A stretch of DNA of 64,000 bases from assembly GCF_039793925.1 (NCBI RefSeq), contig NZ_JBAMME010000240.1:42980-106979 (forward strand). Reading direction: 5' to 3'. Shown here in pieces: positions 45,217-54,213 of this stretch. The translations under genes were made by a program, and so were the position numbers. Each line of letters starts with the position of its first letter. The stretch's first letter is position 1. This DNA is from Thermogutta sp039793925. Lineage in GTDB: Bacteria > Planctomycetota > Planctomycetia > Pirellulales > Thermoguttaceae. The notes beneath the pieces were generated by a model, which worked only from the letters and a program-made list of their open reading frames with translations, did no database searches and was not told the origin of the DNA.

Positions 45217-47952
45217 ATGCGAATGAAAGTTGTGATGGGTTTGGTCTTTGTTGTCGGCACGTTTGCGAGCGCCTGCGGCGAAAGTATTTGGCAGGAAGGG
45301 GAACACCCGACTTCTCACAAGATGAATCGCCACCCTTGGTGGTACGATCAGGTGAAGAAAGACTTCCTTTCCGGCGGCGATTGGATCAGCAATTTTTCAG
45401 AAGAGAAAGAAGGAACCGTCGAATACCGAATCGGTGTGCAAGATGGCGGAGAGTACGTACTGTGGCTACGCATCAATCCGGTACGGACTCGAGTGTCGCT
45501 GAGCATTGACGGTGCCGGTTGGCGGGAACTCGATCTCTCCAATGCCTTAGAGGTCACGAACATCGCCGCGGACGGCAAAATTGATCTGCGGTTCATCGGC
45601 TGGGTCAATGCCGGGCGGGTGACGCTTGCTCGCGGTGAACACACTATTGCCTTCCGTTTCCATGGAGAATTACAGCACCACGGCGGTTTAGACGCCTTTG
45701 TTCTCACCAACGAGCGGTTTTCACCCAAGGGGCTGGCTAAACCAGGTTCACCGGAAACCGAGGCGGATGTCGTGACGGAGGCTGGAACCTGGCCCTTCCA
45801 GCCCAATGAAGATCCGATCCGGCCCGGAGCACTCGTCGACCTTCGGGATCTCAATGAGCCAATCGCCGGCGAAAAAGGTTTTATTCGCCTGTCTCCTGAT
45901 GGAATGAGTTTTGTTCGCGGAGACGGGCAGCCCATTCGTTTCTGGGGAGTCGTGGATTACGGCTGGCGAATGGAACCCGACAGGATGCAGCGACATCTCC
46001 GCTGGCTGGCCAAACTGGGCGTGAATATGGTCCGGGTGCACGCCCAGTTATGCGTGGAAAAAGAGGGAGCCCGATTAACAGATGTGGATGAAAAGGTCAT
46101 CGATCAGATCCAGCGGTATGTGGCGGAGTGTAAAAAGCACGGCATTTACGTGACGATCTCTCCCTACTGGTCGCACACGCAGAAGATTCCGGCAAGTTGG
46201 GGACTCGATACGTACACGGGCCACTCCGGGCCGGAGGGGCTCATCTTCTTTGAAGAAAAGCTTCAAAACGCTTATAAAACCTGGGTCAAAGAACTTTACA
46301 CGCGTCCCAATCCCTACACTGGCATCCCGCTTTCGCAGGATCCCACGGTGGCGATCATTCAAGTGCAAAATGAGGATAGTATCCTCTTCTGGACTTCTCA
46401 AAACATTCGGGAGCCGTTTGCCGGCAAGCTCCGCCAACTGTTCGCGCGCTTCTTGATAAAGAAGTACGGCTCACTGGAAAAGGCTCAGGCGGCGTGGGGT
46501 GGAGCTAAACATGACAAAGACCGTCCTGAAGCTGGTGAAATGTGGATGGAAATCATCTGGCGGATGACCTCTCAGGCGCCAAAGCCAAACGTCGCCTGGG
46601 CAAAACGGCTGGCTGACCAGCTCGAGTTTATGAGCCGTCTGCAATACGACTTCTACGCTGACATGGCGAAGTATTACCGCGAAACGCTGGGATGCAGGCA
46701 GCTTCTCAACGCAACTAACTGGCGGACCGCCGATCCCGTGTTGCTCGAAGATTGCGAGCGCTGGACCTACACCGCGATGGATGTGTCGGCGATTAATCGT
46801 TACACGGGAGTCATTCACATCGGTCCCAATGACGGCTGGCGGATCGATCCCAACCACTTTTATTTGAGTCAGTCATGCCTGCTTAATCCGGACGAGTTTC
46901 CCGGCGCTCTCAAGCAAACCGTCGGCCAACCGATGATCCTCACCGAAGTGGCCTGGGTTCACCCCGGTTTGTATCAAACGGAGGGGCCGTTCCTGGCCGC
47001 AGCATACATGTCGCTGACAGGGGTGGACGCTTTTTACTGGTTCTCGTATGGCGACGAATTTTGGACAACGGATCCCGTCTGGCCATGGTGGAAGGTAGGC
47101 GGACTCAACTCTCTCAAAAAATGGGAAGGCTCGGTTCCAACTCAGGCGGGAATGTTTCCTGCGGCCGCTCTCGCCTATCGGCTGGGATACATTCGGCCGG
47201 CAGAGGGACCCGCTGTTTATGAAGAGCGAAGTCTCCAGGGAATGTGGGAGCGTCGCGTGCCCATCATCGCGGAAGCGGGGAAATTTGATCCGAATCGGGA
47301 CCCGGGGGATTTCGCGCCCCAATCGCCAATCAAGCAGGAGGTGGATCGGCTGGCGTTCTTTGTGGGACCGGTTCATGTTAAGTTCGGCGGCGAGGAAAAG
47401 AACAGCCGGGTGGTTGATCTATCCCGCTATATCGATCGAGAAAAAGGTCTCGTCCGCAGTATGACGGGGGAAATCACGCTTGATATCCGCAACGGGGTGT
47501 GCATAGTGGATACGCCCAAATGCCAGGGGTGCACAGGATTTCTCAAGCGTGCGGGTGGGCGATTCGGCTTGGATGATGTGACGATCACCACGGACAACGA
47601 TTATGCCACCATCATGGTCGTAGCGATGGACAATCGCCCGCTGCGGGATTCGGAGAAGGTCCTCGTTCAGCTGGGAACCACTGCTCGAATGACCGGCTGG
47701 ACTGAACGTGATGCCACCTTCGAGTCGGGAGGGCAGAAGCTCCAAGGCAAGCAGATTCTCGATACGGGGCGACCGCCATGGCGGTTGGCAGATAACCGGG
47801 TCAAGCTCTCACTGAATAATCCGGCCCTGCGACGAGCTATTGTTCTGGACGTGGATGGATATCCCCGGCACGAGATCTCTCTGGAGCGTCAAGGCGGCGA
47901 GGTTATTCTCGATGCTCCTCCGGACTGCCTCTATGTGATTTTGACAAAATGA
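45217..47952 (+). CDS. Exported clan-A (GH5-like) glycoside hydrolase
   Basis: The 911-residue protein starts at the ATG at 45217 with GAGGAGG upstream and a signal peptide ending near ASACGES. The stretch up to about residue 190 is a beta-sandwich, probably carbohydrate-binding. The catalytic domain is a TIM barrel (about 215-640) with FWGVVDYGW and NMVRVHAQ near the first strands. The probable acid/base is Glu386 (QVQNEDS) and the probable nucleophile Glu577 (ILTEVAWV), the strand 4 and strand 7 positions of clan A. Residues after 680 form further beta-rich domains. The substrate is not clear; beta-mannan, cellulose or galactan-type chains are all possible. The gene diverges from ftsK and has no polysaccharide genes beside it. 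Confidence 0.82.
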   Translation: MRMKVVMGLVFVVGTFASACGESIWQEGEHPTSHKMNRHPWWYDQVKKDFLSGGDWISNFSEEKEGTVEYRIGVQDGGEYVLWLRINPVRTRVSLSIDGAGWRELDLSNALEVTNIAADGKIDLRFIGWVNAGRVTLARGEHTIAFRFHGELQHHGGLDAFVLTNERFSPKGLAKPGSPETEADVVTEAGTWPFQPNEDPIRPGALVDLRDLNEPIAGEKGFIRLSPDGMSFVRGDGQPIRFWGVVDYGWRMEPDRMQRHLRWLAKLGVNMVRVHAQLCVEKEGARLTDVDEKVIDQIQRYVAECKKHGIYVTISPYWSHTQKIPASWGLDTYTGHSGPEGLIFFEEKLQNAYKTWVKELYTRPNPYTGIPLSQDPTVAIIQVQNEDSILFWTSQNIREPFAGKLRQLFARFLIKKYGSLEKAQAAWGGAKHDKDRPEAGEMWMEIIWRMTSQAPKPNVAWAKRLADQLEFMSRLQYDFYADMAKYYRETLGCRQLLNATNWRTADPVLLEDCERWTYTAMDVSAINRYTGVIHIGPNDGWRIDPNHFYLSQSCLLNPDEFPGALKQTVGQPMILTEVAWVHPGLYQTEGPFLAAAYMSLTGVDAFYWFSYGDEFWTTDPVWPWWKVGGLNSLKKWEGSVPTQAGMFPAAALAYRLGYIRPAEGPAVYEERSLQGMWERRVPIIAEAGKFDPNRDPGDFAPQSPIKQEVDRLAFFVGPVHVKFGGEEKNSRVVDLSRYIDREKGLVRSMTGEITLDIRNGVCIVDTPKCQGCTGFLKRAGGRFGLDDVTITTDNDYATIMVVAMDNRPLRDSEKVLVQLGTTARMTGWTERDATFESGGQKLQGKQILDTGRPPWRLADNRVKLSLNNPALRRAIVLDVDGYPRHEISLERQGGEVILDAPPDCLYVILTK

Positions 47953-48198
47953 ACGGTAAGCGCAGCGACTTAAACTGGCGAGCCGAAGAAGCCAGATTTA
48001 CGGGGGTAGTTCCCCAGGCGTAACCCAGGATACCATTAACCCGAATAAAAAGTTTGCCTGGTTGAGGAGAAACCTTTCCGAGGGGGCCTTCGACGCCCTG
48101 CGGGAATCTTCCGTGCGCTGGGAAGACGGCATGGAACAAGAAACAACCAGTCCCCGCCACCCGGGCCGATTGATCCGTTCCACGTTCCAAGGAGCCCT

Positions 48199-49140
48199 AT
48201 GATGAGCCAACCCCGCATCGTGTCGTTTATCAATTACAAAGGTGGAGTGGGCAAGACGACGACCACGTACCACATCGGATGCAGTTTGGCAGAACACCAC
48301 GGCAAGCGTGTGCTACTCGTAGATATTGATCCGCAGTCCAACCTCTCGCTGCTGTGCATGGCTTACGAGAAGTACGACGAATTTCGCCGTCAACAGGGAA
48401 CGATTCGCGATCTTTACCGACGGTTTCGCGAGGGCCGGTATCCGCTGGATGCTCGCGATTTCATCGTTCGCAACGCCGTGCAGGGGGGCGGAGAACCCAT
48501 CGAAGGAGTCGATCTCTTGCCCTGTGATATCGATCTGCTGGGTGAAGACCTGGGTGGACTGGTGCCGACGGTTTCAGCGGCCCGGGCGGCCAGCGGGTAC
48601 GAGGTTCTCCGCCAGCTCGCCCAAAAGCTACTCAACGAGTGGGCATTTTTGCAGCAGGTCTGCGAGGAGATTGGGAACAGCTACGATTTTATTCTCATCG
48701 ACTGTCCCCCGAATCTCTACATGATGACGCAGAACGCCATTCGGGCATCGCACTACTATATGGTGACGCTGATTCCTGAATTTCTTTCCGCAATCGGTCT
48801 CGAAATTCTGGTACGAAAGATCGACGATATCAGAAAGAAAATCGCCCATGTGGGTGCTCTCGCGGGGTACGAAAATGTGCCTACGGCGAGCCTCGGCGGT
48901 ATTATTTGGGTCAAAAAGCGAAATACCAAACAGCATGACCGGACGATTGAGAAACTTCGTGAAGAGGAACGCTTTCGACGTCACGTGTTTAATTGTGGAA
49001 CGACCGAGCGAACCGGCTACAGTGAAGCCGCTGAGGCGCAGTGCCCGGTTTGGCGAGCTAAAATCCCGTCGGCCCGAGAAGCCGCACAACTGGGAGAATA
49101 CGAGAGGATCACAGAGGAATTCTTGAAACGCTGTCAGTAA
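48199..49140 (+). CDS. ParA/Soj-like P-loop ATPase
   Basis: The 313-residue protein has the deviant Walker A of the ParA/MinD group, NYKGGVGKTTTTYHIG (residues about 12-27), Walker A' DIDPQSNLSLL and Walker B ILIDCPPNLYMM. ParA-type ATPases dimerise on DNA or membrane and position cargo. Here a segment between the motifs (residues 55-125) is longer than in chromosomal Soj. No parB or parS site is present; the only close partner is a 171-residue unknown protein 16 bases downstream. AAGGAG lies before two consecutive ATG codons (48199 and 48202). This is not the usual parAB locus near gidA, so the cargo may be something other than the chromosome. Confidence 0.88.
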   Translation: MMSQPRIVSFINYKGGVGKTTTTYHIGCSLAEHHGKRVLLVDIDPQSNLSLLCMAYEKYDEFRRQQGTIRDLYRRFREGRYPLDARDFIVRNAVQGGGEPIEGVDLLPCDIDLLGEDLGGLVPTVSAARAASGYEVLRQLAQKLLNEWAFLQQVCEEIGNSYDFILIDCPPNLYMMTQNAIRASHYYMVTLIPEFLSAIGLEILVRKIDDIRKKIAHVGALAGYENVPTASLGGIIWVKKRNTKQHDRTIEKLREEERFRRHVFNCGTTERTGYSEAAEAQCPVWRAKIPSAREAAQLGEYERITEEFLKRCQ

Positions 49141-49156
49141 AGGCGAAGGATTCGGT

Positions 49157-49672
49157 ATGGGCAAGAAGTCAGGTGCTTCCATTGACGCGGTTCTTCAGGA
49201 CTTGCAGTCCGTTATTGGCATGTTGCCGGAGGAGGCGCAAAAGAACGAGTTTTTGACCGTCCTCCAAAGGATGATTAACGTGATGAGTGAGCTGAGGGAA
49301 GCGATCGCGCGGGTTCCTACCCGGGAGCGAGTCGCCTCCGAGGGGATTCCCGAGGGACTCAAACGCATCAGGGACTTTATGAAAGCCTTTGAGTCCGGTA
49401 GCACGCGCGGGCGAAGTCGAAGCCAGGCCAAGACGGTGGACGAAGCCAAGATCGCGGGATTTGTGGAGCAACTTCGGCGGATGCCGGAAGCCGAGCTACG
49501 CGTACTCGTTCAGAAAACAAAACTCGGTAAGCCGGAATGGATTGCTGCCGTTAAGCAAGCAGGAGGCTACACCACCAGCAAGGACACGATCGACACCCTA
49601 AAGCATCGACTGGTGCAGGAAATTGTCAACCGCCGAACGCATGAGGGAATTTTGGGCGATGCTCAACCGTAA
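49157..49672 (+). CDS. Unknown protein paired with the ParA-like ATPase
   Basis: The 171-residue protein is not a recognised family. The N-terminal half is helical and amphipathic (SIDAVLQDLQSVIGMLPEEAQ, then LQRMINVMSELREAIARV). The middle is a Ser/Arg/Gly-rich basic hinge (ESGSTRGRSRSQAK). The C-terminal half has two more helical stretches (KIAGFVEQLRRMPEAELRVLV, TLKHRLVQEIVNRR). There is no ParB motif, signal peptide or membrane helix. The 16-base spacing from the ATPase gene implies one operon and a shared task. A basic hinge with flanking helices could contact DNA or stimulate the ATPase as ParB N-termini do. That is inference. Confidence 0.78.
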   Translation: MGKKSGASIDAVLQDLQSVIGMLPEEAQKNEFLTVLQRMINVMSELREAIARVPTRERVASEGIPEGLKRIRDFMKAFESGSTRGRSRSQAKTVDEAKIAGFVEQLRRMPEAELRVLVQKTKLGKPEWIAAVKQAGGYTTSKDTIDTLKHRLVQEIVNRRTHEGILGDAQP

Positions 49673-49871
49673 CGTGTGCGGATTAATCCTGGCGGAAAAA
49701 CACGTGTTCCGACTGAAACTCAGATTTTGAAATATGACCCACGGAGGCTTCAATCTTCCCTTTTTTGACAAGGGCTGTTATGCTGACCCTGTGGGGCAAA
49801 ACCTCCAGCGTGAATTTTTTTAGAGCTGCCCGCGCATCTGCCTCTTGCGGAAAAACCAGGAGTAAACCTCC

Positions 49872-51398
49872 ATGGAATCGCAGAAGAGTGAAAGCATCAG
49901 GACTAACAGGCGACGATTGACCCGACGTGAGCTTCTGAAAGCGACGGCCCAGCTCACCGCTGTGGGGATTGTGGGATGCAATGGTGTGTCGGCGTCGCCC
50001 GACGAATGGGTCAGCCTGTTCGACGGCCGTTCTCTGGAGGGCTGGCGCGCGTCCGAAAACAAGGCAAGCTGGAGGGTAGAGGGCGGCTGTCTGGTTGCAG
50101 ATGGCCCGCGCAGCCACCTTTTCTACGAAGGCCCTGTGGGCAACCACAATTTCCGAAACTTTGAGCTCGCCCTGGAAGTCCTCACCAAGCCTGGCGCGAA
50201 CTCTGGGGTATTCATCCATACGCGTTATCAGGAGAGCGGGTCGCCCACCGCCGGGTACGAAGTCCAGATCAACAATTCATATCCCATGGTGGGAGAAAAC
50301 CCGGAGTTTCGGCGAACCGGGGGGCTATTCGCCATTCAAGACGTTTTCAAGGCTTTCCTGCCCGATGATCAGTGGTTTCGGATGCGGATTTTGGTGGTGG
50401 GCAAGCGGATTCGCGTGTGGGTGAACGAGTTTCCCATGGTCGACTACGTGGAGCCTGCCGTTCCACCCCGCGCGAAGAATCGTACGGAGCGGCGACTTTC
50501 CCAAGGAACAATCGCACTTCAGGCCCACGATCCAGGAAGCCGGATTCATTTTCGCAATATCCGCATCCGCCGTTTGCCAGATGATGCGAATCCGTTCGCG
50601 GAACCGCGCCCAGATGTTACCCCGTACGGCATGACCGAGGGATTGATTGACCGGCTTTCGATGCTGGCCATTCCTGCCACTGACTTTCATATACACCTCC
50701 GTGGGGGTATGACCGTCGACAAGGCCATCGAACGGCAGGCCGTGACAGGAATTAACGCCGGTGTGCTGGAGAATCACGGTCGTGGTTGGCCGCTGGACAC
50801 CAACGAGAAACTCGCTGCTTTTCTGGACGGCGTGGCGGATAAGCCGGTCTTTGTAGGGATCCAGGTCAACGATCGGGATTGGGCAGAGGCGATCGACCCC
50901 AAACTTCTGGGTAGATTGGACTACGTTCTTGCCGACACGATGATTATGCCCATGCCGGACGACAGCAGCCCCCCTGTCAAACTCTGGCTGACCGACCAGT
51001 ACACGATCGACGATCCCAAGGCGTGGATGGAGCGATATGTTCGGCATAATTTGCGTGTGCTTTCGGAACCGATCACGATTCTAGCCAATCCCACCTGGCT
51101 TCCCAAACCGATTGCCCATCTTTACGACGAACTATGGACAGAGGAGCGAATGAGGCTGATTATTCAAACCGCGGTCGAGCGAGGGGTGGCCTTTGAAATA
51201 AACGCGAGTGGCTATCCGCCCGAGAAGTTTATTCGTCTTGCTAAAGAGATGGGAGCCAAATTTACTCTGGGGACGAACAACTTCGATGACCGACCGATAT
51301 CCCTCGCGCGTTGCTTTGACATGATCGACAAATGTGGGCTTCGTGGGCGGGACTTCTTGCTCATCCGACCGAAGGCGCGCTCGAATGCCCCCAGATAG
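49872..51398 (+). CDS. Tat-exported DUF1080 lectin-like domain fused to a PHP-type hydrolase
   Basis: The 508-residue protein begins with a twin-arginine signal (LTRRELLKATAQLTAVGIVGC). The GC at its end resembles a lipobox, so it may be a lipoprotein. Residues 45-235 match DUF1080 (3-keto-disaccharide hydrolase domain), with WVSLFDGRSLEGW, NFELALEVLTKPGANSGVFIH, YEVQINNS and IHFRNIRIR. The rest resembles a PHP/polymerase-histidinol phosphatase-like metal hydrolase: DFHIHLRGG with HxH, VLENHGRGW, and FEINASGY near the end. The fusion of these two domains is uncommon to my knowledge. The domain names are from memory of family patterns; activity toward modified sugars is inferred from DUF1080. 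Confidence 0.82.
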   Translation: MESQKSESIRTNRRRLTRRELLKATAQLTAVGIVGCNGVSASPDEWVSLFDGRSLEGWRASENKASWRVEGGCLVADGPRSHLFYEGPVGNHNFRNFELALEVLTKPGANSGVFIHTRYQESGSPTAGYEVQINNSYPMVGENPEFRRTGGLFAIQDVFKAFLPDDQWFRMRILVVGKRIRVWVNEFPMVDYVEPAVPPRAKNRTERRLSQGTIALQAHDPGSRIHFRNIRIRRLPDDANPFAEPRPDVTPYGMTEGLIDRLSMLAIPATDFHIHLRGGMTVDKAIERQAVTGINAGVLENHGRGWPLDTNEKLAAFLDGVADKPVFVGIQVNDRDWAEAIDPKLLGRLDYVLADTMIMPMPDDSSPPVKLWLTDQYTIDDPKAWMERYVRHNLRVLSEPITILANPTWLPKPIAHLYDELWTEERMRLIIQTAVERGVAFEINASGYPPEKFIRLAKEMGAKFTLGTNNFDDRPISLARCFDMIDKCGLRGRDFLLIRPKARSNAPR

Positions 51399-51463
51399 TG
51401 TTGTTGGTCGAACAGGTGGTGTGACGGAACGCAACGTGACTTTGTTTATGAAGCAGCCGCAGC

Positions 51464-52060
51464 GTGGATAGGATGCTCACAAAAAGGCAGCTTGCTTTCC
51501 GGGGTATCGTGTTCCTGTCGCTTGTGGCAGTGGGTCTGGGTGTAGACCTCGTTACGAAGGAGTGGATTTTTCGGCAGTTGGGCATGCCTGGTGAGAAGCC
51601 AGTGTGGTGGATTGTTCCGGGTGTGTTCGGCTTTCAGACGAGCCTCAACGAAGGGGCCCTTTTCGGTATGGGACAGGGTTTCGCGCCGTGGTTTGCCGGT
51701 CTCTCGGTGATTTTTGCGGCGGGAATCCTGGCCTGGCTATTCATCGGCGGAGCCGCCAGGAGCTGGTGGCTGTTGATCAGTTTGGCAGCGGTCACCGCCG
51801 GAATTTTCGGAAATCTTTATGATCGCTTGGGGCTCCACGGGCTGAGATGGCAGGAAGGGAACCCCCTCCATCCGCCGGGTGAGCCGGTTTATGCCGTCAG
51901 GGATTGGATCCTGGTGATGATCGGCTCCTGGCCGTGGCCGAATTTCAATGTCGCAGACAGTCTTCTCGTCTGCGGCGTAGTCGCGCTTGTGCTCCATACG
52001 CTATTTTTTTCTGGGGACAGCGCGTCGGAGGGGCCAATTCCTAATGCACCGCCCGCCTGA
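51464..52060 (+). CDS. lspA: Lipoprotein signal peptidase (LspA-like)
   Basis: LspA cleaves the signal peptide of prolipoproteins in the inner membrane. The 198-residue product has four hydrophobic helices. The catalytic aspartates lie in FGNLYDRLGLHG and FNVADSLLVCG, which match the N-x-x-D and N-x-A-D motifs. An early DLVTKEW and QTSLNEGALFGM (the N-x-G-x-x-F loop) also fit. An insert of about 25 residues between the two catalytic motifs (near RWQEGNPLHPPGEPVY) makes it longer than most. The frame starts at GTG 51464; an ATG at 51473 is equally possible. Lipoproteins at 6141 and probably 49872 are likely substrates. Confidence 0.88.
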   Translation: MDRMLTKRQLAFRGIVFLSLVAVGLGVDLVTKEWIFRQLGMPGEKPVWWIVPGVFGFQTSLNEGALFGMGQGFAPWFAGLSVIFAAGILAWLFIGGAARSWWLLISLAAVTAGIFGNLYDRLGLHGLRWQEGNPLHPPGEPVYAVRDWILVMIGSWPWPNFNVADSLLVCGVVALVLHTLFFSGDSASEGPIPNAPPA

Positions 52061-52241
52061 TGCTGGCACCGATGGAGGGGGCGACGTCTCCGGTTGGCGG
52101 CTTTCTCTCGGGGTCTGTCCGTCAAAGGGTAATCTTTCTTGGCGTGCCCGTGTTGGAGACGAGCGTTTCTAGAAGACCTTCAACGAGGGTTATACTCGAC
52201 AGGTTGTACGTGCGAAACTTGAAAAAAACAGGCCAGTTGCC

Positions 52242-54122
52242 GTGAACAAGTTGGGTAAAGCAATTCTTCGAGAACGTCTGGGTCTCCCTTTCCGAACGAA
52301 GCTTGAATGGTATAGGTGGGGACGCCCTCTGGGTTTCGCCGTGCTTGTGGGCGTGTGCACCGGTCTGTCTGCAGTTCTATTCACGTGGGCTCTGGAAAGT
52401 TTTCAGAAATTTGTGCTCGGGAACGTACTCGGCTACCAGATGCCACCCCAGCCAACTAGGGATCCGGCCGCCCCGTTTATCGCCCCACGTGGTGGGTGGC
52501 TGGTGGTATTCATCCCAGCTTTAGGGGGGTTGGTGTGCGGCCTGATCATTCGCTTTTTTGAGCCCGAGGCGGAAGGCCACGGCACAGATGCGATGATCAA
52601 GGCGTTTCATCGACTGGCGGGGAAAATTCCGGTCAAGGTCCCGCTCGCCAAAGCCGTGACAAGTTTGCTCGTAATTGGGACAGGCGGGTCGGCAGGGCGC
52701 GAGGGGCCCATCACACAAATTGGTGCTGGCGTGGGTTCGGCCGTAGCTCAGCTCTTCAAACTGGGTGATTGGGATCGTCGAATCCTCATGCTGGCGGGAG
52801 CGGCCGGCGGACTGGGGGCGGTGTTCCGGGCCCCTCTCGGCGGGGCGATGTTCGCCGTGGAAGTTTTGTACTCGGGTACAGCGATTGAATTTTCCGCACT
52901 GGGCCCCGCCTTCGTGGCTTCGGTGGTCGCTTACACGGTCTTTGCCGGTGTTTTTGGTCAATCGGTCATGTTTTATTTGCCGCGGACACCGGATCCAGTG
53001 ACCGGGCTGAATCCCTGTGTGTTTCACGGAGCCCACGAATTACCGTTTTATTTCGCCCTGGCACTTCTCTGCGTAGGCGTCTCCTTCCTATTCAGCGAAG
53101 GCTTTTACACCATCCAGGACCGTGTATTTCGAAAGTTACCGGTTCCTTTGTGGGCCAGGCCAGCGATTGGCGGATTGGGTGTGGGGCTCCTTGTCCTCGC
53201 GGGATTCCCGCACGTGATGGCTGGTGGATACGGTTGGATGCAAAAGGCGATTCTGGCGAGTCCGGACTTGCCGTTTCGGCTGGCGTGTACCCTCGTGCTG
53301 ATGAAGATCCTTGCCACGTGCCTTACCGTGGCCTCGGGCGGAAGTGGGGGGTTGTTCGCGCCTTCATTGTTTGTGGGGGCCATGACAGGTGCCGCTTTCG
53401 GTTGGGGATGCCAGGCCCTGTTTCCGCATGTGGCGCCACCTGTTCCGGCGTGCGTCCTGGTGGGGATGGGAGGCGTCCTCGCCGCCACGTTTAAGGTTCC
53501 CCTGGCGGCGCTGATTATGGTCTCGGAGTTGACGGGTTCGCACGACCTGCTCGTCCCGATGATGCTGGTGGGGGCAGTGGAAATGACGGTCCTCCCCGGA
53601 AGAATCTCTCTTTGTCGCGAACAGGTGCCTTCCTTTGTGGACAGTCCGGCGCATCTTGGTGATTTCGTGATTGATGTTCTGAAAGAAATGCGAGTGGAAG
53701 AGGTGTGCCCTCTGGACCGGAAGCCGGTTGTCATCCGCGAGGATATGCCGCTGCCCGAAATCCTCCATATTGTGGCGGAGACGCAGCAGCATGCGTTTCC
53801 GGTGGTTGATCGCGAGAAACGGCTTGTGGGCGTCATTTCGCTGCATGACTTGCGGACGGTTCTGGCAGGGGACGGAGCTGGGAATCTCGTGCGGGCAATT
53901 GACCTGGCTGTACCAGTCAGGCCAGTGACCCCGCGCGATGATTTGCACACGGTGCTCCAGGTGCTTGCGGAATCTCATCTCGAAGAGGTTCCCATTGTCG
54001 CGCCCAACGATCACGGAGAGGTGATCGGTTTGATTCGCCGGGAAGTGATTCTGAGGGCCTACGATCGGCGGGTGGCGGGCCTTCAAGCTGGATTGATCCC
54101 CCGTTCCGGTACCTCCGCATGA
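52242..54122 (+). CDS. CLC-type chloride channel/transporter with two CBS domains
   Basis: The 626-residue protein has a membrane part (residues 25-470) and a cytoplasmic CBS pair (about 490-610) that should bind adenine nucleotides. Filter motifs are GTGGSAGREGPITQIG, with the gating Glu in GREGP, and SGGSGGLFAPS. The segment APLGGAMFAVEVLY matches the helix holding the internal proton glutamate of CLC-ec1, but the second of the two Glu positions is Val. That change is typical of members which do not exchange protons, so a passive channel is possible. Translation begins at a GTG without a strong ribosome binding site. lspA lies 180 bases upstream on the same strand. Confidence 0.88.
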   Translation: MNKLGKAILRERLGLPFRTKLEWYRWGRPLGFAVLVGVCTGLSAVLFTWALESFQKFVLGNVLGYQMPPQPTRDPAAPFIAPRGGWLVVFIPALGGLVCGLIIRFFEPEAEGHGTDAMIKAFHRLAGKIPVKVPLAKAVTSLLVIGTGGSAGREGPITQIGAGVGSAVAQLFKLGDWDRRILMLAGAAGGLGAVFRAPLGGAMFAVEVLYSGTAIEFSALGPAFVASVVAYTVFAGVFGQSVMFYLPRTPDPVTGLNPCVFHGAHELPFYFALALLCVGVSFLFSEGFYTIQDRVFRKLPVPLWARPAIGGLGVGLLVLAGFPHVMAGGYGWMQKAILASPDLPFRLACTLVLMKILATCLTVASGGSGGLFAPSLFVGAMTGAAFGWGCQALFPHVAPPVPACVLVGMGGVLAATFKVPLAALIMVSELTGSHDLLVPMMLVGAVEMTVLPGRISLCREQVPSFVDSPAHLGDFVIDVLKEMRVEEVCPLDRKPVVIREDMPLPEILHIVAETQQHAFPVVDREKRLVGVISLHDLRTVLAGDGAGNLVRAIDLAVPVRPVTPRDDLHTVLQVLAESHLEEVPIVAPNDHGEVIGLIRREVILRAYDRRVAGLQAGLIPRSGTSA

Positions 54123-54213
54123 GGCGTCGCATGGACAGATTGGACGCCTGACTAGGTCGAGCTGCGCGGATTTCGGCTGGGTGGGTGCCGGTCTGAAGAC
54201 CTGTTGCCCACCA

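Noticed and set aside
47949..48023. A 24-codon frame just before the ParA-like gene
   Set aside because: It overlaps the stop of the glycoside hydrolase and has no Shine-Dalgarno sequence; too short to support.
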